Source: Xanthostigma xanthostigma
Taxonomy: Eukaryota > Arthropoda > Insecta > Raphidioptera > Raphidiidae
NCBI GenBank assembly: GCA_963575645.1
Contig: OY754465.1
Span: 41,442,401 to 41,506,400, forward strand
Length of the DNA stretch: 64,000 bases
Direction: 5' to 3'
Shown here: one piece after another, positions 1 to 13,000 of the stretch
How positions within the stretch are numbered: position 1 is the stretch's first letter
How the letters are laid out: each line of letters begins with the position of its first letter
Notes under the pieces: model-generated
The model's database searches: none
What the model was told of the DNA's origin: nothing
Seen by the model: only the letters and a program-made list of their open reading frames with translations
Position numbers and translations under genes: made by a program

Positions 1-3000
1 GGACAATTTCTCATGTGCCGCTTCCATTTAAGTTACTATACAAAGTTACATACCGCATGTCCTTGGATTTACGAAAGACAAAAAACATCAATTTATGATT
101 GTATGAAAACATGTCATTTTAACTTGAGTTTTCTTGTTTGTTTGATATTTTTCACTAAAATAAAAAATATTTTTTCCCATTTTACTTCGTGAGCATACAA
201 TATCAAGCAATATAGGTATCTTTAATTAGAGCCATAAAATGTGCGAAAAAACTTTTATTCATAAAGTTATCAAAAACTTGATTGAGCCAATCGATCCTGC
301 TTGATAAAAAAATCCTATTTGACAGGTTATTAAATTTTTTTAAACTGATTTTCGAAAAATGGGTTTCGATGTGAAAATACTGAAAAAGTTACTGAGAAAA
401 AGTGTACAAAATTCAAATATTAGCGTATTGCAAAAATTTGAAATAAAACAAAAAGGCTTGATTTAGTTAAATTTTGTGAACGTTAATTTCGGATTTTCTA
501 CATTTGATAGGTTATAATAAATAGTAACACAAAATCTGGAATAACTTATTTTGAAAAATTAAAATTTAGATTACAATCTTTAGGCGCTACCGGCGGCTCC
601 GCACACGTTGAAATCAAACAATGTTTTATAGCTTTTTCTCGCGACAATTTAATTTTGCTATTTGATATTGTTTTTAAACCTTACCTATACATTATCTTAA
701 ACTTACATATAACTTGGAGAACTTGCGCTTTTTATTATCAAGCTTATGGCTTCACTTCATTACAGTTTAGCCTCGCAGGGCTGTGGCCCACTCAACAGCC
801 AATAGTAGGGAAGCTTTCGGCTCCACCGTACTATTTGGAATAGACAAATGTAAGTTGCGCTAAATGTCCCATATCACATTATATATTATGTCAATTTACA
901 AATAGTGAGATTCAGAACAAAAAAACTTAAAAATAAAATATAGCTTATATTATATTCAGGAGTAGTGTGACTTTTTATTAGTGACATAATTTTTAGAATC
1001 GGTTTAGTAGCTCCGGAGATACCTTTCACATACAAACAAACAAATTTTGTCTCTGTATTGTTATATTAGAATAGACGGAATCCGTACGAGCTCTGCTATT
1101 GTTGAGGGCCTCGGAGTCCCAAGGAAGAAGTTTGTGGGATAAATTTCCTTACACCATGTATATAGTTACATATTATACAATCTATATGTATGCTGCTCGT
1201 ACCTTTAGAGATGGTGATAGCTGAACGACAGGGTTTAATTATTCTGAATTTTAATTAAGTTTATGTGCAGGCAGATACGAATAATAGATAACACCTTTAC
1301 GATACTAATCCTGTTCCCCAGTTCAAATATCAAGACCAAAGATAACTCAAATACAGAGACAATTCGATTAGTTCACATAAAATGACAATGTGAGATATCT
1401 ATCTGTGTCTTGATAACACTTTAACGACAATTTCAAACAAATTTCAGACTACACTGTAATGAAAACTGCCTCTAAACTACAGCCTATTCATATAGTCAAT
1501 CACACAAACTTTAATTAAAAAGTGGACTAGAATTTAATCGTACGTATGAAAATGGCTTCTTTCATTTTCAGACAGATATTTATACCCCCGTAAACTTAAA
1601 TCTGACAAATTGTGGATGGAAACGTTGCATCGATGAATCTCCTGAAGGCCGATCTGATTACTAAAAAATAACAAGAATATCTCAATACTGTGATGTGGCC
1701 ACGATATTTTTGTCTTCACTCTTTATATAGTTTAAACTCGTTTCAAGTTAATTGCTGGGCGTCTATAATCTACAATGATCTGTATAAGTTTAAACAACAA
1801 AGAGAAAGATTCTGTAGAATGGTTATAATTACTCAGAAAATATTTTTGTAACTCCGAAAAAATCATCCGTTGGCGCCGGAGATTTTTTTTTGCAAATTCA
1901 ACCATGCTTACCAAAAACTGAGTAAAAGACAGCATTAGATTGTTTTAACACATTATTATGACATAAGAAATGCATAGTCACTGTCTGAAAGTTTACAAAA
2001 ACTCATTCTTAAACGCTGGAATCGAAAATGCATTGGCAGATATAAATCTGACGGTTGAGCCCTAGAACTTTGTCGCTCAGTTTTGACTCTCACTACCAGC
2101 GTATAGCTACTTGTATTCAAAAGCATATAAATAATGACAACCCTCCTCTCGCGCATTAGTGTTCTAGCACCCATTAGTGTAGTCCCGGCCTTCCACTATT
2201 ATTATTTTTTTTATAAAATGGTCTATCATTTAAAATAAGAGTCTGGCATTATCAATGAAAAATATAATTTCTTTCTCAATTGAAAAAGGTTAAATATATT
2301 TTGACTTATCAATTACATAACAACAAACTTTTTTTGAAGTTGAAATAGTAAGATTTCGTATTATACAAAATGTGCCATGCATTTTAGAAACTGTATAATT
2401 TTGTTTTCTATCAGTAAAAATAGAAATTAAATAATTGATGTACTCCCACTTACGATAGCGGATCTCTTATATCTAATAAAAAATAAATAAATCTCACCTC
2501 TAATTTCACCTTAGAACTGCGTTATTCAAGCCCTTGCAACCGAAGAAAATTAAACCAAAATATTCATGATCAACACAAAACAAATCAAAAACACCACAAA
2601 ACCAAAAAAATAAAAATATTTTAAATTTAAATATTTTTATTTGTGAACATTTTCACTATAATGCAAGTTCAAAGTATATACACAATTCAATTAAAAAATA
2701 CACGAATAAAATACCTGACCATATTAATTATCCAAGAGAAAAAAAACAAAACTCAATAAAAGCTAAAATTACGAGAAATCTGAATCTCGACTGCAGCGAA
2801 TTAAACTGATTCACACTGATTAGATAGCAAAAGCGCACATGGACCACGCGGTCACTAAACGTCACAACAAACGAACGTCGAATGACTATACCAATAGCAT
2901 GCGGCAATCAGCTCTTACATAAAACATGCTACCAACTCGCCATCCACGAGTACACTGAATGCGCGACGCAGCGTGCGTGCTGGTTTGCTCTGCCGGCGCC

Positions 3001-4109
3001 GCGTCCTCCCAAACCATGGTCACAGACAACTGAAATCAAAACATCCTCCCCCGCACCCCAGTTAACTGAGCTTTTATGCAACACTCGGTTATATGACAGG
3101 CTTACAATATAGATAGCAATTATTTTTAGGTAATATCGGTTGTGACTTGTGGTACATAGATTTTTTTAGTCCAATTGATTCTTTCAATTATGCCAAATCA
3201 ATTAAAGGCAATAAACTTAAACAGTGAAATCTAAAACTCCAAATTCCCCACTCTCAGTCTGCTGATCTTGTAGATATTGTAAGATTACAAAACTGCGGAA
3301 ATATTACAATTATCTTTAAAATTACATCCATCGTTGCACACAAGGGTAAGATGCACGTTTGATGTCTACCAAAAACCAAAAACATTTTTTTTGTGTTTTG
3401 AAAATTTACTAGTTGATATAGATTGCTGATATTGACGATCACATTCTAAAACCTTAGTTTATTTGGTAGTTGGATAAAATTCCCAGAAAAATAAATCATA
3501 AATAATTAATAAGTTGAAAAAATCAATTCAAATATTATTATTTTTATGATTATTTTTGGAGCTAAGCAGCTACATAATATATACTCAGCAAATTTTACAC
3601 CGTCATGTTTCTCTAATAGACTATATTATCAGGTAGGTAGTTACTGAATTTATCAAATCTGAATATCACTTTTTGATTCTTTAACAATAAATCAATGACT
3701 TCAACTAAATTAAACTGCGTTCATTGCTTTGATTGATTTTTAAATAGACTTCACAATGATTGGTAGGAAAATTACAAAGAAAGATGCTGAACTTCTGATT
3801 AGAACTGTTTACGTACACACATGTAATAATATAAATTAAGTAAAAAAATATTGATAGCCGATCAAGTCACAAAATCGGAAAGTATATTTTTATTCTAAAA
3901 ATTAAACTTAAAGAAGAAACTTTAAGTCGCTCTTTCACTGAATTCATTTAAATGTAATTTACATCAACTTTACTTAAAATCTGAGTATTGCTTTGTTCAA
4001 GACAAAATTCAGGTTTCATAGAACTATTTCCTGAAATTGCTATATTATACTAGCTATTAATCCTGGCGTTTTCCGTATAAAAGACCTCCTGGATTATGCT
4101 CTATGCAAC
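1..4109. other. AT-rich sequence without a recognised gene
   Basis: No coding region is recognised. Holds a transposon-like 3' sequence near 980-1,075 (AATCGGTTTAGTAGCTCCGG...ACAAACAAACAAATTTTGTC), a stretch with GGCTCCACCGTA near 818-832 related to 39,820-39,840, and a GC-rich stretch at 2,810-3,070. Confidence 0.5.
2810..3070. other. GC- and CpG-rich stretch
   Basis: Stands out from the AT-rich background (GCGACGCAGCGTGCGTGC, GCCGGCGCCGCG). It could be the promoter or first exon of a gene on either strand, but no splice-consistent frame was found. Confidence 0.3.
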
Positions 4110-4117
4110 CATTAGAT

Positions 4118-4650
4118 CAGTGATTCCCAAAGTGGTCTATATCGACCCCCAGGGGTCGACGACAACTTGCAAGGGGTCCATGTCAGCGGGAAAAAAATTG
4201 GGGGTCTATGAAATGAAAATGGGGGGTCAACGGTAGTGAATCTCCTAACAAAAAAAGGAACAAACTGAACATCATTAACCGAAGAGATTTAAGATTAAAT
4301 CTAACTAAATTGATGCCAAATGTTGAAATTTATTATTAAAGCATCACCATCCCTCACGCTAAAAGCATTTATTTTTTGTTTAGTTATTTTATGTAACAGA
4401 AAGTAAATTTTAATTTGATTCGTTTAATCTGAATCTAATTAATAAATGTATAAAACTAAACATTTCACACTACATTTCACTACCGTTATAAATTTAAATC
4501 GTTCAAAGTGAGTAGCACTATACCGGTTGTCAAAAAAACATTTGAAATTAATGAATTTGCAAAAAATCAATATTAGATAAGCAGGGAGTCTACCCGAAAC
4601 CGAAAAACATGGCAAGTGGTCTACGAGACAAAAAAGTTTGGGGACCTCTG
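4118..4650 (+). mobile_element. hAT-type MITE, copy 1
   Basis: 533 bp between 8-bp direct repeats CATTAGAT (4,110-4,117 and 4,651-4,658). Starts CAGTGATTCCCAAAGTGG and ends GACCTCTG. Same family as 59,373-59,912, with a different target, so the two copies moved independently. Non-coding. Confidence 0.92.
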
Positions 4651-4904
4651 CATTAGATGATTAAAATACTGCCTCATTTGTTTAGTCTACAATTTACATA
4701 TAACCGTGAAAACCAAATTGAAATCGATTCAGCAGTTTTTGAGTTTTTAGGGAACACACGAAAAGGGGACTGTAAAATCTATACTAATATTATAAAGAGG
4801 CAAATTTTGGATGTAGGAGATAATCTTCGAAACTACTCATCCGATTTCAAAAATATTTTCACTGATTTTAGAATGAACCTTTAGGATGGATATAGGTTAT
4901 ATAT

Positions 4905-5015
4905 GTTATGACGTTAAAATAAAATCGCTTTTCGTGGAAATCAAGTTTGCGACATAAGTTAACGAAAAAACGGTGGCAATCTACAAATTAGGGCGAAGCC
5001 GGACCGGATCGCTAT
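4905..5015 (+). mobile_element. Helitron 3' end fragment
   Basis: Shares GACGTTAAAATAAAATCGC, GTGGCAATCTACAAATT and GCGAAGCCGGACCGG with the Helitron at 55.7 kb. The final CTAG is mutated to CTAT. Confidence 0.5.
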
Positions 5016-8000
5016 ATATATAAGACATTTTTTTATTATTACGTATTTGTATTTATCCAAAAGTATTGATGAAACTCTTATAACAAGAATGGCGTGTTTC
5101 GATATTGTTAGATAAGTATCGCTCTGGTGATAAAACCGAGAAAGTCTCAGCTCCATCTAGGAACCTAGAAAGTCTCAAACTCGTTTAAATGCTCTGCACC
5201 AAACATACATATTTTTATTTACGTTCTGAGTTTTCTTTCACTACAATCGGGTTAATAACATTGGGAACAACAATAACAGAGTCCATTCTGATAACTGTAC
5301 ATTATAAATCTCAGTGCTTGTTAGTAATTCCACACATTGCTATTCATTCATTCTGACACCATCATTATTGGCACAACTGATATAATAAGCAATAATAATT
5401 AATCAACACCGATTTCTACTTAATACAGACTGGTCCTCAAAACTATTATTCATTGAGTCATTATAAATATCAAAACTACTTCATACCAGCTACAAAGAGA
5501 GAAAGCGTTACATGTTTCGTCGAAATAGGCACACCCGTTTTCTGAACAAAGCTCGAACAAGTAGTTCGATAAAACAACATAATTTAATTAATGTTAATTA
5601 GGTCACTTTCCAAAAATTAGCGCTGATTGGGAAGAAAACACCACTTTGACGGGAATCCCCTCTGTTCATTTCTTGTTAATCCACGCCAAACTTACTGTAT
5701 GAGACTATGAGGCCTAACATACCGCAGTCTCATTGTTTTAGTGTGATTCATAATGGTTGAAAACAGTAAGATAGTAACTGAACGACGAGGGTCATACTGA
5801 AACTCTCGATACACATACAGTAGACTTTTACCGTGCTACCAATTGTATCTATGGCTTTAGCCATACATCACATCGTTTGGGTTAATAATTTGCGGATTCT
5901 TTTTTTTTCCTATGGTGTAGGTGCAGTACCACAAATAGATTTGCTAGCGCCTATAGCAAATAAACAGTTTTGAACTCTACCCCATGCTGAAAAAGCTGAA
6001 AAAATACGTAGTGTCCCGACATGAATTTGCCAAGCTTCGGGGGTGTATTCCTTAGACCATTTTAAACAAAAAAACGTTATATCAACATAAGTCCAATTCG
6101 GAAAGGTTATCAAGTTATTTCTCGAAGTTGTCTATGTGTATCGATAAATCTTTCGATTTAGTAATGGATTGCGATGTGGGAAAAGCCAATTATATTTCAG
6201 CACAGCGGCTCTAGAGTCACTATTACAAAAACATACGTTAAAGACATGTTTACAATAATCACAATTACCAATTTACAAGTGGCAGCAAAGAAGGAAAGCA
6301 TTTTCAGCAATAGTTTTCAGAGCCTACTCCTTTTGAACAGTTTGCTGTTTTCTTCAACAAACCATAACTCCCTAACACTTCGGATCTATGTTAAAATTAC
6401 ATATTTTCACCTAAGGAATACAGCTCTGAGGTGTGAGCTTCCTTCTAGGACACCGACAATAAACTGATATATGGGGAATTTGCCGCCGTTGATTATTTCG
6501 TCGCTAAACCAAAACCTACCAGGGTGAAGACAATCAGGAAAGTTGTATTTCCATACAGATAGAGATACTTAGTTATAGTCAAATTTTAACTTTTTGAAAA
6601 TTAAAATTTCCATTGACACTGACAAATTTTGTGGGTATACAGAATTTTAAAAAACTATTTTAAATCTTGCCTGAAGGTGCAAAAATTACAAAAAATTCGA
6701 TGTAATCCAATTCGCCTTGTGGTCAGAGTTCCGTTTAATTAATAAGTTTCATTTACTTCTCACTCAGCATTGAAATGGTTGTTTTATAGTGACTTTAAAG
6801 ATTAATGTCTATTCGATGTCCGATTCGACAGGCAGTCTGTATATGTTTATTTACACCTTTACAAATGATCCATATATGGTAATGAAACACCATTCTGGTA
6901 ACCACGAACCTATTATATTAGCAATTATGCAACGAATATAAAGTGTACGTATGTGTTATTTAAACAAGATGTCTATCAACTAATTTTTTATGAGCTGGTT
7001 TTTGCTTCGAACGCGATTTATCTTACTAGAAAGTTTTGCAGCCATTAATATCAATTTGATATGCAAGAAAATCCATGACCTAAACGAAATTGCTTTTTTT
7101 CATAATTTCCATGTCACAAACAGTGCCTCAGGTTCGGGTCAGCTGTGATTTATAATTTGGTAATATTTTGTTCGATGAGTTAAGCTATATGAATTTAATT
7201 TCTCCATGGTTTTATTTCTTTAGCGATGATGTACAACAGTGCTTCTTAAACTGTAGTGCGCGGCAGTAAAGGCAGGTTTCATAGAAAAGCGACACCGTAA
7301 TATAGCGGCCCTAAGAAAAAACCTGTGCAAAAATATATGGACGTGGTTTTGTCGATAGTGGAAGCACCACCGTAACGTAAAAAATAAATGAAAAAATGTT
7401 TTTTTAAACAAGCTTTTATTAGTTAATAAAAAGCAAAAAATAATAATTTCTAATCGGAATAAAATTATTTTCAACTTTTTTGTTCTTTTTATTAATAACT
7501 AATAAAAGCTTGTTTTTTTTTAAATTTTGTTTAATTATTTTTAAGTTTTTAATGTACTTTATAAAAACTGCGATTTGTGACTGGGCGTAAGCCGGAACGG
7601 TCAGTTAGTTATTACAATTTTGTATTGTCGTCGGAACTACATAAGTATGCCTTTCAGCTCAATCGGAAATTTAAATCAAATTTAACTTGCACGATTTGGT
7701 TTCAGACAGACACAGATGAAACTAAATAAAAGCTTGTAAAAAACGGCACCAATTTATTTCTATTGTACACGTTTTTTGTTACGTCTTTCACCATCATATA
7801 ACGGCCTCTATAAAAACCGTCTTAACAGGTTTTTTAATACAAAAGTCTTAAAAAATTAACAGTCCTGTAGACGATGACTTAAGGAAGACTAATTCGCGTA
7901 ACTAGAATCAAGTTTTATAATAATGAAATTTTGAGATCGACGCCAATTTAATTACTAAAACTTTTTTCACATTTACCTTTATTAATTAGCCGCCTACTTC

Positions 8001-8057
8001 CAAATTTCATTATTTTATTCCTTTTACTGGCTTTTTTTAAGGAGGTAATTTTTTGTT
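5016..8057. other. AT-rich sequence without a recognised gene
   Basis: Only short frames such as 5,910-6,113 (minus) and 6,174-6,467 (plus), without recognisable domains or splice support. Contains the inverted repeat at 7,397-7,523. Confidence 0.45.
7397..7523. repeat. AT-rich inverted repeat
   Basis: AAACAAGCTTTTATTAGTTA pairs with TAACTAATAAAAGCTTGTTT about 70 bases away. Probably a MITE remnant. Confidence 0.6.
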
Positions 8058-8191
8058 AAATAAATAAAATTATCGACCAATTTTTCAGACAATATATGTA
8101 TTAACAAAAAATATAATTAATACATTAAATGTATTAATTATATTTTTTGTTAATATATTGTCTGAAAAATTGGTCGATAATTTTATTTATT
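8058..8191. repeat. Palindrome of about 134 bp
   Basis: Arms AAATTATCGACCAATTTTTC pair across the centre TACATTAAATGTA. A 4-base insertion interrupts one arm. The right arm and following sequence recur at about 36,865-36,960 within the 2.0 kb inverted-repeat element. Confidence 0.75.
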
Positions 8192-8262
8192 GAAGAGTTC
8201 TAATTAGACGTTAACAAAAGCTTTGAATTTTTTTTAAAGTTTTTTTTATATAATACTTAGTG

Positions 8263-10050
8263 TGACGGTGACAGAAATGATCAAGGAGCACTAGGTGGCA
8301 AAAATGCTCTCTTTCGTGTAGTCTGAGCCCCCCTCTACAAATCCGCTTAGTGGAGTAGGGGCCTAGCGCTACTGAGGCACCTTTAAAAAAAAAAACGGCA
8401 AAATTCAAAATTCCTCTACTAAATGACAGAAAACTACTAAAAGGCATCTGGGGGGACCTCCTAATTGCAGAAAAAATATTTTTTGCCAATTTATTCCCTG
8501 CAGAAACTTTCAAAATCGTTTCAAAAAATCGAAAATAAAAACGTCAAAAATATTTTTTTGACGTGATAACGTCTTATAAATTGATGAATCACCAATCTTA
8601 TAAATTGATAAAACACCGGCTGCATGCACGAAAAAGTGTAACGTTCCTAACGGTCGTAACGTTCCTAACGCGTAACGTTCCGCCTGACCCTGTGCGTGCT
8701 TTTTGCTAATTTCTCGCTCAATTTAAATCAGATCGGTTTGAAACCAGTCTTAAACGAAAGAGGAGAACATTTTACATAGATTTCGTATAACAGAATTTGC
8801 CTAAACAGTTTTTTTATACAAATTTATATAGAAAAATAGTTGTATAAATGCAATGTTGTCTAATGCATGGCGCGACGCGGTCGGTCGTCTTTGTTTGCCG
8901 TACATGGAAATTAGAAAATAACGTATGTCTTGTCTTAACATGAAAACGGCTGCATTTCTAATGTTTAATTCAATTTTTTGACATTAGTATTTTGTGAAAT
9001 GTAACGCCTTCTAAGTTAAATATTGGAATAACTAATTATTATTAGAACATAATACTTTGACAGTTGCAAACGTCACTTTCATTTCTTATCATTCCGACAC
9101 AAAGGATAAGCGGATTGAAACCAAATTTTGGGAGGATGTTTGATATGCAAATATGAAGTGGCCTATTGTTTTTGGGGAACATCGGCGCATGCGTAAAAGA
9201 ATATATCTCTTATAATGATGTTTTATATAATAATAATATAGTTTTTAAAACGGTTTTTACTCTATCTATTTTTACTAGAAATTTTTGTAAATTTTTTGGG
9301 GAAAATCGGCGCATGCGCAAAAGAGATACATGCCATAGTTGTTTTTTATATAATAATAGTGTACTTTTTATAGTGTTTTATTATTCTACTTAATAAAATT
9401 TACCTAAATTTGAAGCGAAAGATGCAATATCATAGATTCGAATTATTATAATTATTATATAAATTTAGGTTATGTATTACGGAATACGTTATCACGTAAA
9501 ACTATCGTCCGTAAACCGACTTTACAGACAACCAATTTTTTTTTAATTGAATTTAACGTTGAAACTTGATGGAATGGTTGATTGGGTGGCCCGGAATACG
9601 AGTGACCTTACTATCTGTCTATTCATTAATGCTTTACCTGAATACCATGTTAAACTTTCCGCGGACATGACGCGTTTATGCTAGGTTGATTTTGGCAGAA
9701 AACTGTACCTCGGGATTCTCTACAAGAAGACAAACCGTTTGAGCTCGGTTTCACTCACCGAGCGTTTCTTTTATTTTTTTTTTTTTTGTATTTATTTATT
9801 ATACTGACAGTCTCTGCAGGGAGTAAATAGGCAGAAAATATTTTTTCTGCAATTAGGACTCTCCAGATGCCTTTCAGTCATTTTCTGCCATTTAGTAGAG
9901 CAATTTTGAATTTTGAAAGTGCCCTAGCGTCGTATCGCAACGCGCTAGATCCCTACTGCACTAAGCGGATTTGAAGAGGGGAACTCAGACTACACGAAAG
10001 AGAGCATTTCTGCCACCTAGTGCTTCTTGACAATTTCTGTCACCGTCCTT
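8263..10050. mobile_element. TIR element, second copy, with an internal insertion
   Basis: Ends GACGGTGACAGAAAT, with arms that continue through GTGTAGTCTGAG. The internal part at 9,545-9,780 matches the copy at 49,894-50,793, including GGTTGATTTTGGCAGAAAAC. About 0.95 kb of unrelated sequence is inserted between about 8,561 and 9,540. Confidence 0.8.
8561..9497. mobile_element. Probable transposon inserted in the TIR element
   Basis: Starts ACGTGATAACGT and ends with its reverse complement ACGTTATCACGT. Contains two tandem copies of a unit of about 122 bases near 9,174-9,390 (GGGGAA-ATCGGCGCATGCG) and a stretch shared with 43,225-43,310. Boundaries are approximate because about 45 further unmatched bases follow. 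Confidence 0.55.
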
Positions 10051-13000
10051 TAACTATAACGATTACTTCGCATAACACAGTGACTTCGTCAGACAATAAT
10101 TCAAAACAAATATTTGATTTTGAAAATGTATAACAATAATTTAAATCTAGGAAAGCCCGAATCTGTTAGGTTATCATAATTACAATTTAACCTAGTTGAA
10201 CTTTAGAATTAAATTTAGGGTTTAGAAATGGCAGCTGTAGTAGCTGTATGCCTCATGGCGGTAATATACCACCCACCATACGTCATGAGAAAAGAACCGC
10301 AGGCGATTGCGTAAAATAGATTCACATTAGCGCGAAGGGTTCAACAGACTCCATGTACCTTTACAATTAAAATAAACCTATAACGGATTTGTCTGCGTAA
10401 CAATACAAAAATAACCCTTTTTATGCTATGTAAGCCTGCGGGCGTCATGATGAAAGAACCAACTGGCTAATCTGTTTATATTATAAAACTATATCAGAGT
10501 TTTTAATCGAAATTAATTATAGGAACTAGGTCAAAACAAGAACATTAGTCATCACTTTTTTAATCAAAATTTTATTGCAATATGATTTTTTATAATTTTT
10601 TAAATATAGTCATTGATTTTGTTGTTAAATTAGTTTTTAAATGTGAATGAAATAAAATTTTGTTTGGATATTGCTTCAAGCCACAATTTAATGAATTGGT
10701 ATAAATAATTTATTGGAATTAAGTATGCAGCATTTTTTGTGCTATTAATGGGCAATAGCCAATTTAGAAAATACTAGTCGCAGTGCCATATCTCCCGACA
10801 AAATAGTTAGTCCATGCGTTGTGGTATTTTCATGAATCATTATATATAAATCTATTTTTGTTTTTGAACAAAATAAAAAAGTATCTTGTATATACAACCC
10901 TTAAAACCACATATTAATGAAAAATGTTATTTTTCTAATTGTATCTTTATAGGTAGGTGTTTCAATAACAATTTTTTTAATAACATTATAAAATTCGAAG
11001 ATTCCAGATTTTAGACATATTGAATGTTAAGGAGGTTGAGCCGTTTTACGAAGATAATGAAAAAAATCTGAAATAAAGTTTTTTTAATAGATTTTTTTAT
11101 GACAAAATTTTCTGTAAAAAATCCAAAATCATTAAATCTATAAAGTTAAAAATTAAAAAAAAAACTTGTACCTACATGTAGTCTTATGGAAAATATGTCA
11201 ACTTAGCATGCAAACGGTACATTTTAATTTTTTGCAAATAATCAAATAATGTCAGCAGTTCCGAAAACTAACTATGTAAAGCATCGATGTCTTACGCATA
11301 TTTTAATATTTTTTCCAATTTAATTAGAAGACTTTTAATCAATAAAAAAAATTATTAAACCTTAGCACTTTTCGATTATGGACTTTTATTCTTGACAATT
11401 TTAACTGAATTTTCAACTTTTTAATGATTTAATTTTAATTTTTATTACTTTTAATTTCTTTTTTTAATTATTTACTGCAAAAAATATGTAAAATACAGAT
11501 ATTTATATAAATTTATTTTTTCTAACCTAACTTTGTACAAAAAATTCAAAAGTTAGTCCAATAAGTAAAATACTGAAATAATTAATTAATATTTAAAAAA
11601 AATATTTATTTATGCCTTTATGACAATAATTTATTGGTATCATCGACTTATAACCTTTTGTAAAAATTTATTATGGAAAAGTTCCTATTTAGAATTCGAC
11701 TTACTTTTGATTGGGACTGTAACGGATCAACCTCTTTAAAGGGAGGCATCAAGCCATTTCGAGCTGTACCTATAGTAACCGATCAATATTGTAATTTTTA
11801 AAGGCAAAATGGTTGAGAAAAATTATCACATTCATAAACTAGATTTTCACACGAAATGTCAATACGATACAAATGTGCAGGGTAGCTGCATAATCGAATC
11901 TCATTCTCATTATTATTTTTTTTTTGTTTGAAACCATGAATTTTAAAGTGGGTCCATCTGAAAGATAGATTTTTTACCAAAATATAGAGTCTCTTCAAAA
12001 TTACTTCCAGTCAAAAGAAGACGATTGGTGTTGAAACACCTTAGTAAAATCTATATTATAAGAAAGAAAAAATGTATATTTCAAATCAAGTTCTAATGTT
12101 AAATTAGTTGATACCATGCATTCTTCGTGTATCGTCAATATTATTTTGTAACCGCACTATAGGAAAAAGAAATAAAATAAGTTTATTGATTTTTATTATA
12201 GGCAACATTCGTTTGCAGAAATCCCATATTTATTTTGAGGTCACTCATGCATCAAAAAGTTATCAGACTGAAAAATTAATCCTGATACTAATGTATTATT
12301 TGCGTTTTAACTTAACTTATGAATAAATATGAGCTTAACAAGGGAAGCTAAGAACACACATACGTACTACCTATATGTAAGATATGCATTTATACAAGCG
12401 TGGCCTTTGCGTACGGCAGAGCTAATATGTAAATTTATGAGAACATGAAAAATTGCATACATTAATTGGCTAGTTAATTTTTTCACCGATCGGATGATTG
12501 GCACTCGTATGCACATTATTTTAACAACCCTTCTTTTATTTTTTAAGCAGAAAAAATGTTTTTACTTGTAGGGATAATTACTTTTTTCAGTTTACTATAG
12601 TTTCCTTTTATTTTTTGAAAACAGAGAAAATGTTTTCCTTGTAGACAAGAAAACAAGTATAAGGTGCTTCACAACTATAGCTTTTTTTCCATTAACTAGT
12701 TGCATTCTTCTTTTGTTTCCTGAAAGTCAAGAAAATATTGCACACACCGCTGGCGGAAATGTGCTCTATTTTTTATTGTACAACACGACATTTTTTTCCC
12801 CTTTATTTGCTGAAAGGTATACGAAAATATGTTTTTGCATACCCTCGTATAAAATAGCCGTTTATCATGTCCGTACAGTGGTCGTAAAATGATCCATTTA
12901 GTACGTGTGCGTAAAGTGAAACAAAAATATGTGCTCTGACCAATTCAACAGTAATTTCCATAAATGACCTGTTAATTACCATTATAAGTAGATGATGATC

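Noticed and set aside
5910..6113. 67-codon minus-strand ORF with several Trp and Cys
   Set aside because: No family recognised, no clear splice sites, no supporting neighbour exon. Could be chance.
10228..10314. Short ORF starting MAAVVAVCLMAV, like a signal peptide
   Set aside because: Only 28 codons, ends in TAA, and no downstream exon with a matching phase could be supported.
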